Origin: Patellaria atrata CBS 101060
Lineage: Eukaryota > Ascomycota > Dothideomycetes > Patellariales > Patellariaceae
Length of the DNA stretch: 64,000 bases
Assembly: GCA_010093705.1 (NCBI GenBank)
Contig: MU006098.1
Location: 231,981-295,980 of the forward strand
Reading direction: 5' to 3'
This document shows positions 57,822 to 64,000 of the stretch, in pieces. Under the pieces are notes generated by a model that was given only the letters and a program-made list of their open reading frames with translations, made no database searches and was not told the DNA's origin. The first letter of the stretch is position 1. Each line of letters opens with the position of its first letter. The translations under genes and the position numbers were made by a program.

Positions 57822-58395
57822 TCAAGACTCATCTGAGTCCTCCTCAGTTTCTGTGCTCAAGTCAATATCCCAGTTTAATTCTTCCTCGACCTTATCTAGG
57901 TATTTTCGATCCCTTTGCTCTGTTCTCCTCAGTGTTTCGATCAAGAGAAGTGGGCTTGACTCTCTATATTTCCCGTCATACATCGTATTCTCCATCAGAT
58001 ATTCGTACATCTTGGTTCCTAATTCATTAACAACATCTCTCATTACATTGTGCGTAATGTATTCGTGTGCTTTGTGGTGGAGGTCCTTCTCTTTGTTTCC
58101 AGAATTTAATCAATGGACCTCGTAGATACTGGAAGAAAAGATAGGCTGTTCTTGGTCAGTAGTTAGAATTCCAGTTTACCCTCATTCCCGGAAAATCACT
58201 CCATATATATTCCAGGTCGCAAAGTATGAAGCTATCAAGGCCTTTAAATGAACTTGGATCTAGAACCTCTACGATCGACTCCGTAGGCTGCGACCGGGGC
58301 CATGGAAGAGCGTCGTTATCCCGTATATCAGAGCTAAAGCCAGAGCGCCTCCGTCCAACTGTTTCATTAATGCCTCTAACATGATCATTCCGTTC
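57822..58395 (-). pseudogene. Unrecognised gene remnant
   Basis: Two protein-like stretches on the minus strand. The upstream one (about 58395-58165) has no ATG and contains SQPTESIVEVLDPSSFKGLD and FILCDLEYIWSDFPGMRVNW. The downstream one (58043-57822) is MRDVVNELGTKMYEYLMENT followed by SPLLLIETLRRTEQRDRKYL and an acidic end. Between them the frame is broken by stops (FFQYLRGPLIKFWKQREG lies in another frame). This may be a three-exon gene with poor splice signals or a relic; I do not recognise the family. Confidence 0.35.
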
Positions 58396-58852
58396 CTAGG
58401 GCTATTGACATCCCGCACACCCTCATGATCGGTACTGAATATTGTCAGACGGCTGATCCCCGATAGCCTTATGTTGGAAGATCGTCAGGATCTCCAGGAG
58501 TTCGTGTTGGAGATTTTCAGAGCTAAGTGCTCGGCTCCGACTTATAAGTTAAGTATTGTTAGATGGTGGAGCTGTTGGAGTATTGGTGCTACTGGCGACC
58601 AGGGGTAATGTTGAAGTATGGGTCCTTTGGTGGATCTGTCAACTATCTGTCAGATGTCAGCCACGGAGAAGCATGGAGCACGAAAAAGTCTCTCTTCAAC
58701 AATTATTTGTTTCGTCCTCAACTGACTTTACTATCTCAACAGATATCTCAACGACTATTAGATATTTTGAGATTTGGATACGTGTTCTCGGTAGCTCTTC
58801 AGTATATATAGAAATTCCTTTAGTGGATAGATAGAAAAATGAAGCGACATAC

Positions 58853-59132
58853 TGTCACGGGTTAGACCCGATAGGTATAAGTGCCTTGGATGATCCAGCG
58901 GCTTAGCTATGCTATACCTAAATAGAACAACTTACGTTGTTCTGGCACTTTCTCTTACATTCTTTCCTTAAGTTTAAGCTCCATGCATGATCCAGTAGCT
59001 TAGTCATGTTGTACTTTAATAGAACAGCTCACGCTGTTCTGATACTCTCTTTTACTTTCTTTCCTTAAGTTTAAGCTTCATGTACATACAGCAATATACC
59101 TTTCAGCTCTCATCTGAGGTTGAGCCTTGACA
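58853..59132. mobile_element. Solo LTR fossil (280 bp)
   Basis: Begins TGTCACGGG and ends CCTTGACA, so the ends form the inverted pair TGTCA/TGACA usual for LTRs. Flanking pentamers are CATAC on the left and CATGC on the right, a likely aged 5-bp target duplication. No internal retroelement coding lies next to it, so it is a solo LTR. Inside, two copies of a unit of about 96 bp (from 58893 and 58989) each carry an 8-bp-stem hairpin. Family (copia- or gypsy-like) cannot be decided from the LTR alone; moderate age is suggested by the near-intact duplication. Confidence 0.7.
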
Positions 59133-59164
59133 CATGCTCTATGCACCTGCAGATACAGTTTATC

Positions 59165-59677
59165 TCACAGTTTGACTGGTTGACCGACTAGGGGAGCGGG
59201 AGAATGGGAGGGGATGATGGAAGTACTTGCAGAGATGAGAGTACCGGGGTGACCGTATGTGGCTAATTCGGTGGTGGGAATTTCCGAGGAAGAGGGAACT
59301 GTTGTCGGCTTCTTCGATGTCGTTGTTGTGTAACGTGGATGGTGGTTGGGGTGATTGATGTAGCTATCGTGGTATCCGCTTGGCCTGGGGAGAGAGGACC
59401 TGTATTTGGAGCAAATGTAAAAGTCTTTGTTGTGGTTTAGTAAACAGTCACCATCTTGATGGACTACTTCGTGTATTTGGTACTCTTGGGTGGAAACGTG
59501 GAGCTGGATTCGTGTCCATCGCGCAATGAAACCAACCCTAGGAATAGCGCAAAGAGCACAATAGAGCGCACTTTGGCTTGAATTGTGGGTCAGGAAACGT
59601 CTCTTTTTGGGTGTTGAGGTTTTATGTGGCCGACGCTGACTCGAGCGGTCCAGATATAAAGGGGTCACGCGAGACAA
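59165..59677 (-). CDS. Hypothetical protein, doubtful
   Basis: A 170-codon frame starting MSRVTPLYLDRSSQRRPHKT with a Cys/aromatic middle (QSALYCALCAIPRVGFIARW) and a Pro/Ser/Thr-rich tail. No domain recognised, no intron needed. A TATA-like AGATATAAAGG lies 25 bp upstream of the start (59650-59660 on the plus strand is within the coding start side), so evidence for transcription is weak. It begins 30 bp beyond the solo LTR. Confidence 0.3.
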   Translation of the reverse strand: MSRVTPLYLDRSSQRRPHKTSTPKKRRFLTHNSSQSALYCALCAIPRVGFIARWTRIQLHVSTQEYQIHEVVHQDGDCLLNHNKDFYICSKYRSSLPRPSGYHDSYINHPNHHPRYTTTTSKKPTTVPSSSEIPTTELATYGHPGTLISASTSIIPSHSPAPLVGQPVKL

Positions 59678-60228
59678 AGACGCGTGACAATTTACTTGTC
59701 ATGTGTGAATGTCTTTATGATTATGTTTATATTTTAACAGTACTTAGACAAAGAGCCGACAAAATGACGGGTTAAAAAGAAATTGTAATTAAGACCGAGC
59801 TTAATGAATGAACACTTCTCAATGCTAACATGAGATGCCTATTCGAGTCCAGCTTATACTATGAGCATGTAAATTCCAGAGAACAGAGGGTGGGATTACG
59901 ATACTGAACATCAAACTCTACTATTTTTGTTTGGTTCTTGTTGAGGGAGTCTGAAGTATTATGAATCTAATTCGTTGTATGTTTACTATGTCCTGTCAAA
60001 TCTTTCAGAACCACGGTATTAAAGTGGAGAGCATCAGCTTACTATCATAAATTTGACTACCGAAACTTGTGCTTTCAAAACCGAAATCAAGATAGTAGTA
60101 TATATTCCAAAGATTTCTCTTTTCCCAGCATCTTCAAACTCCTCCACATCAACCGTAACACGATCAAAACTAAAACCCACAACAACACTACAACCCTCAT
60201 AACAAATCTACTAAAAACCAAAAACAAT
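59678..60228. other. Intergenic, no gene seen
   Basis: The last 120 bases before 60229 are CA-rich and leader-like (repeated AAAACC, CAACAA), supporting a start for the small membrane protein frame. Confidence 0.4.
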
Positions 60229-60420
60229 ATGGAAAGAGACATGGATCTAGAAGAATCGCTCTATGATCGCATCTCAAACGCGATATTTCCGATCGCTATT
60301 GATTTCCCACTCCTCGGCATTATACTGATTCTGGCCGTTCTCGTGGGAATCGCCTTTCTCACGATCTCTCTCTTGGTCCAAATCTTCGAATATCTGAAGT
60401 TCTACATTATGGGTATATAG
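60229..60420 (+). CDS. Small single-pass membrane protein
   Basis: A 63-codon frame starting MERDMDLEESLYDRISNAIF with one strongly hydrophobic segment (FPLLGIILILAVLVGIAFLT, about residues 27-50) and a short end EYLKFYIMGI. The start at 60229 is preferred over the in-frame ATG at 60067 because the intervening DNA looks like a fungal 5' leader. No family recognised; small size makes this tentative. Confidence 0.4.
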   Translation: MERDMDLEESLYDRISNAIFPIAIDFPLLGIILILAVLVGIAFLTISLLVQIFEYLKFYIMGI

Positions 60421-60848
60421 CGTTCCGGAACACGCGGAGTTATGCCTGCTCTTTTTGTTGGGCCTTGTGCTTGGTGTTTTGGGAACATCTGTGGTGTTTC
60501 TTCGGAGTAAGACTTAACCACGATGTGCATGAGAAGGAAAGAAGATACTGAAGGAACCATGGTATTGATATGTTCTAGTTCAATGACAGAGTGATTTTGG
60601 CTGGGCAGATAGTAATGGTTTGCTCTCATGTTTTATACCATAGGACCTGGAGTAATCAATTTGAAAATATCAAGGGCTTCATCCCAACGGATAAACCTTT
60701 TTCAACTATATTCTTCATGCCGTTCAGTCTTACGTGCACCACTTCATGTTATGAAATAAGACCTCAAACTATTAGCAGAACGGGATTCTATCTGGAAAAA
60801 TATTGAAAGGGTATCATTCGCTCTAATTCGTATCGAAAGCCAAAAGCA
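60421..60848. other. Intergenic, no gene seen
   Basis: Convergent 3' flanks of the small membrane protein frame and the transporter. Confidence 0.4.
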
Positions 60849-63007
60849 TTACCAACCCTCATATAGCCCTTCTCTTGGAGCCATATAAGCCACCGTCAAA
60901 TACCGATTCTTCTCCATTTCTCTTTCCCGCTCTTCCGCTGCTCTCCTTTCCCTCTCTATGTCTTCCTCTTCCCTCTTCCTTGCTTCTGAGATCTTCTTTG
61001 CATTCAGCCATTCCATACCTAACGTAAAAGGGACAGCCGCTCCCACAAGAGCTACAGAGAGTATCATCGTTCTACTGATCGCAATGCTCCAGATTGATCG
61101 TAGCACGTGGAGTATCTCTTCAGATGAAGCCACGAGGTCCAGATAAGCAGATCCTGCAGCTATTACATCGTGAGGTGATAGTCCGGGGATCATTTTCGGA
61201 ACTTCGTCGAGAATTGTAGTGATTGTGATGGTTTGGCCCATGGAGATCGCAATCGCACCACCCAATAAGAACGAAAGGAGAACAATGCCGTTAGCAGTCG
61301 TTACGTCGTCCTCACTTGTAGACGTCATTAGCTGAAACCTATGTATGTCACTACAAATTGACGACTCACCTTAGAGCGATTTGGATCGCAGTATATGGCA
61401 ATTGTACAGCCATACCCATTCCAAATCCCGAAACAAAGAGATATACCGCCCAAATCACTGTGGATGTATCGGATTTCAGCTGAGTAAGCAGCGCAGTGCC
61501 GACGACGCAGATAAGTTCTCCCACAATCATACAGGGAACCTTCAAACCGTTAGACTTTATCCAACAAGAAGAATGGTTTGTCCCTTACATAATGACCCCA
61601 GATTTTAACTATTGTACCAACTACAACCATGGCCACAATCTGAGACAAAAGGATTGGGATGAGATCCACTCCCGCGTCAATCTGACCAACTCCGCGGACG
61701 GCTTGGAAATAAAATGATAGAAAAAACGGATTCTGTCAATATTAGCATCAGAGTCTGAAAAATGAGCATCGCACTGCACTTACCAAATAGGCCGACCCAC
61801 CAAGAAAGAAAACGACACCAACACTGGTATACACTGTCCGCTTACGGAATATTCGAGGAGGTATCAACGCCTTATCCTGACGCCACCATTGGAGCCCTAC
61901 AAATAGGATCGCGAGAACACCCGAACCGACTAGAAGACCGATAATAGTTGGAGAATCCCAAGATTTCGTCTGCCCACCCCATTGCAAGGCGAGAAGAATA
62001 CAAACAACACTCCCGAGAAAGACTGTGCAGCTTAATGGATCAAGATGATCGAGCTTTTGAATGAAGGGGAGTATCCTATTTTCAGTGTCTTCCTCTTTGA
62101 TCTTTAGAATGTAAGTCAAGACAAAGAGAACTACCGCGCCTATTGGGAGATTACTGACTCGGTTAACATAGTACATAGGGTCATGGTCGCTGCGCGGAAC
62201 TTACATCCAGAAGCACCATCTCCAAGTGCTTTTCTCTGTAAAGACACCACCAAGCGGAGGTCCCGCTCCGATCGATATCGCGAAAACACTCGCTACGATA
62301 GAGAAGTAGATTGGACGTTGCTCTAACACGATGACTTTCCCAACAATCGCTAGAGCACCCTGAAAGATTCCAGCACCTCCCAATCCCGCAACTGCTCTTC
62401 CGATGATGAAAAGATTCGAAGAAGTTGCCGCCGCACAGATTATTGATCCCACTAGAGTAGGTTAGTACTTTTGAATTCGAAACCTCTAAAGTGGTCGTTT
62501 ACCTTCAAACACAAGGATAGACATGCTGTACACTAATTTTGTGTCGAAGAACTTATACAGCGATCCGTATATGGGTTGAAAAGCTGTCGAAGTGACCAGA
62601 TATGCCGTCCCATACCAAGCAACATCTTCCAATGAATGAAAATCTGAGATGATCTTTGGTACAGCAACTGTAATGATATGTGTATCAAGAGCGACTAAAA
62701 AGACACCAAAAAAGAGACACGCAATGACAATGTATAGGCGCCATGATGTGAGGTATTGGGACTCTGTAGCTTCTGGCTCTGGTGTAGGGTTTAATGCTGC
62801 CAGTGACCCCTTAGACAGATTGCTCTTTGCTGCTGGAAATGTCGTTCCCTCAAGGGAGTCGTTGCTCGGTTTCCTGGATCCATGGGGTCGACTAAGAGTT
62901 TCGTTGCTCGGGGTAGGAGATTCCAGTATCCCAACCGACTTCATCGTCACAGATGTTTGCAACCTAGAAGCTATTTTGCAGCGGGAAGAGAGGTCCTTTA
63001 CCTCCAT
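60849..63007 (-). CDS. DHA2-type major facilitator (drug/toxin exporter)
   Basis: Plasma-membrane proton antiporter of the 14-helix DHA2 family. Six exons (63007-62503, 62451-62205, 62153-61784, 61732-61589, 61539-61370, 61338-60849) join in frame to 641 aa. A Ser-rich cytosolic N-terminus precedes LYIVIACLFFGVFLVALDTH with the D-T motif in helix 1, then GTAYLVTSTAFQPIYGSLYK (motif A region), [46 protein letters not shown] (motif C and the WRW-NLP signature), and VWAVYLFVSGFGMGMAVQL-like helix sequence further on. The C-terminus ends in a charged helix (ARKREEEDIERERRAAEE). Related proteins export mycotoxins, HC-toxin-like peptides and fungicides. No biosynthetic genes are next to it in this window. 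Start could also be the inner Met at 62944. Confidence 0.93.
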
Positions 63008-64000
63008 GATCCAGAATTGGATGTGATTGTGACGACGTCGCGCTTAACACCCTGGAGAGGCTGGTCATGCAGGTTGTATAGATTTTAATGATGCGGCTGT
63101 ACAAAATATAATGTATCGAACCCTCAGAATAGATATCAATTCGTCGGTTGAGATTTCTAGAATATCTGCCCGATTGGGCTCAGTGCCGGAGGTCGGAGAC
63201 ATCCCAGTAGCTAGCTCTAATGCTTACATGCATGTAGCTAGAGCATTTTACAGGGAGGCGGTGCCTTACCACCCGCTATCATGGATGGGCCCTAACGAAA
63301 ACCGTAAGCATCAGAGCACTGGTTATATATAAATTGCAGACTAACGCATCTGCGTTACTGTTGATGTCCCTTACAGTAAAGTTGGTCTGTGCGTCTAGAT
63401 GGGACCGCTTTGGCGCTTGGTGTAACTACGAATCAGCCGTACATCCCGCCCCCAGGTATCATTAGTCAATCCAAAAATCCAACAGAGAGAAGATAATGTG
63501 TGGAGCCCCATAACGGCCTATGTTCTTGTCCTTGTTGAGAAGAAGCTGAGAACTGAGACCGCTAGGTTACTATCATAAAGGTTATTGAACGATATCTCTG
63601 CCAAGTCAATCGATAACGTGGTTGCTTAGGAGCTGTGATAGGTTGGGTAGTGTAGAAGTTCTCCCAGTGCAGTATGTATGCAAACGTAGTAGACTCGGGT
63701 TTTTAGTAACTGCTTCAAGTATACCATATGATTGTTCACAGCCATGTGCACCTGATCTTTAAACGATCAAGGGCAGCCTTTGGGGCGAGTATCTTGAACT
63801 TGGTATCATTAATCATACTCAATAGCCTTTTTTGAGCTTTTTGAGCGCTCACGTCCTGGTTAAAGAAGATGCTGACCGATGCTCTCTTGAAAGGTCAGCT
63901 AAGACAGCGATGTATTCAACTTGAGAGAATCTCCCGGATTAATTCTAGAATTCTTCGAGCCAGGGATAGACGTGCCTAGTATGCCTAATAAGATCCTTTC
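63008..64000. other. Right edge, no gene seen
   Basis: Promoter of the transporter and about 800 bp without recognisable coding sequence; a direct CTTTTTTGAGCTTTTTGAGC stretch lies near 63827. Confidence 0.4.

Noticed and set aside
57805-58125. 106-codon plus frame rich in Ser and Leu
   Set aside because: It is antisense to the more protein-like minus frame 58043-57822.
63008-64000. Retroelement fragment at the right edge
   Set aside because: Translated stretches near 63700-64000 showed no recognisable reverse transcriptase, integrase or capsid motif.

Overview
The window comes from a filamentous ascomycete. Genes are short-intron (about 45-90 nt, GTAAGT-like donors, CTAAC/CTGAC-like branch points), and the families present are typical of Pezizomycotina: glutaminase A, a GH10 xylanase, an H-type lectin, tandem Pth11/SAT4-like rhodopsin-fold receptors, DUF3074 and DUF3669 proteins, and a DHA2 transporter. 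The gene set fits a plant-associated Leotiomycete (Helotiales-like), but that placement is inference. No prokaryotic features (operons, CRISPR) are present and no complete tRNA or rRNA gene was found.

Layout. 1-6 kb: AlkB-like dioxygenase (-) and Pin4 parvulin (+) sharing a 190-bp promoter, a triple H-type lectin (-), and ribosome-biogenesis factor KRI1 (-). 6.7-8.1 kb: a multi-exon secreted cysteine-repeat protein (+). 8.5-12.9 kb: two tandem rhodopsin-fold membrane proteins (-), the first without an in-frame ATG. 13.6-15.4 kb: a cytochrome P450 (-). 17.1-18.7 kb: an unrecognised two-exon gene, followed by a 5-kb gene-poor block with small tandem repeats. 23.7-28.6 kb: Mediator subunit MED15 (+), 1565 aa. 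30.3-31.5 kb: secreted GH10 xylanase (+) whose intron carries a 33-base C run. 31.9-34.8 kb: gamma-adaptin of AP-1 (-), convergent with the xylanase. 35.5-37.4 kb: sterol O-acyltransferase (+). 38.1-40.2 kb: DUF3074 coiled-coil protein (+). 42.5-45.2 kb: secreted glutaminase A (-).

The right third is accessory and decaying. It holds a fungal-specific gene broken by a nonsense codon and a frame change (45.96-47.03 kb), a DUF3669 pseudokinase-like gene, a 900-aa intronless protein of unknown function, a 58-bp tandem repeat with hairpins, a protein-kinase relic, a 5'-truncated Tad1-like LINE with 13-bp target duplications and an internal 390-N assembly gap, a solo LTR, and finally an intact DHA2 drug/toxin exporter (-).

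Housekeeping genes (KRI1, MED15, AP-1 gamma, Pin4, sterol acyltransferase) are interspersed with secreted hydrolases, candidate effector and receptor genes. I see no biosynthetic cluster: the single P450 lies next to receptors, not to a synthase. Exon models were built by hand from frames and splice signals; where total length divides by three and the domain reads through, the model is solid, and uncertain junctions are stated.
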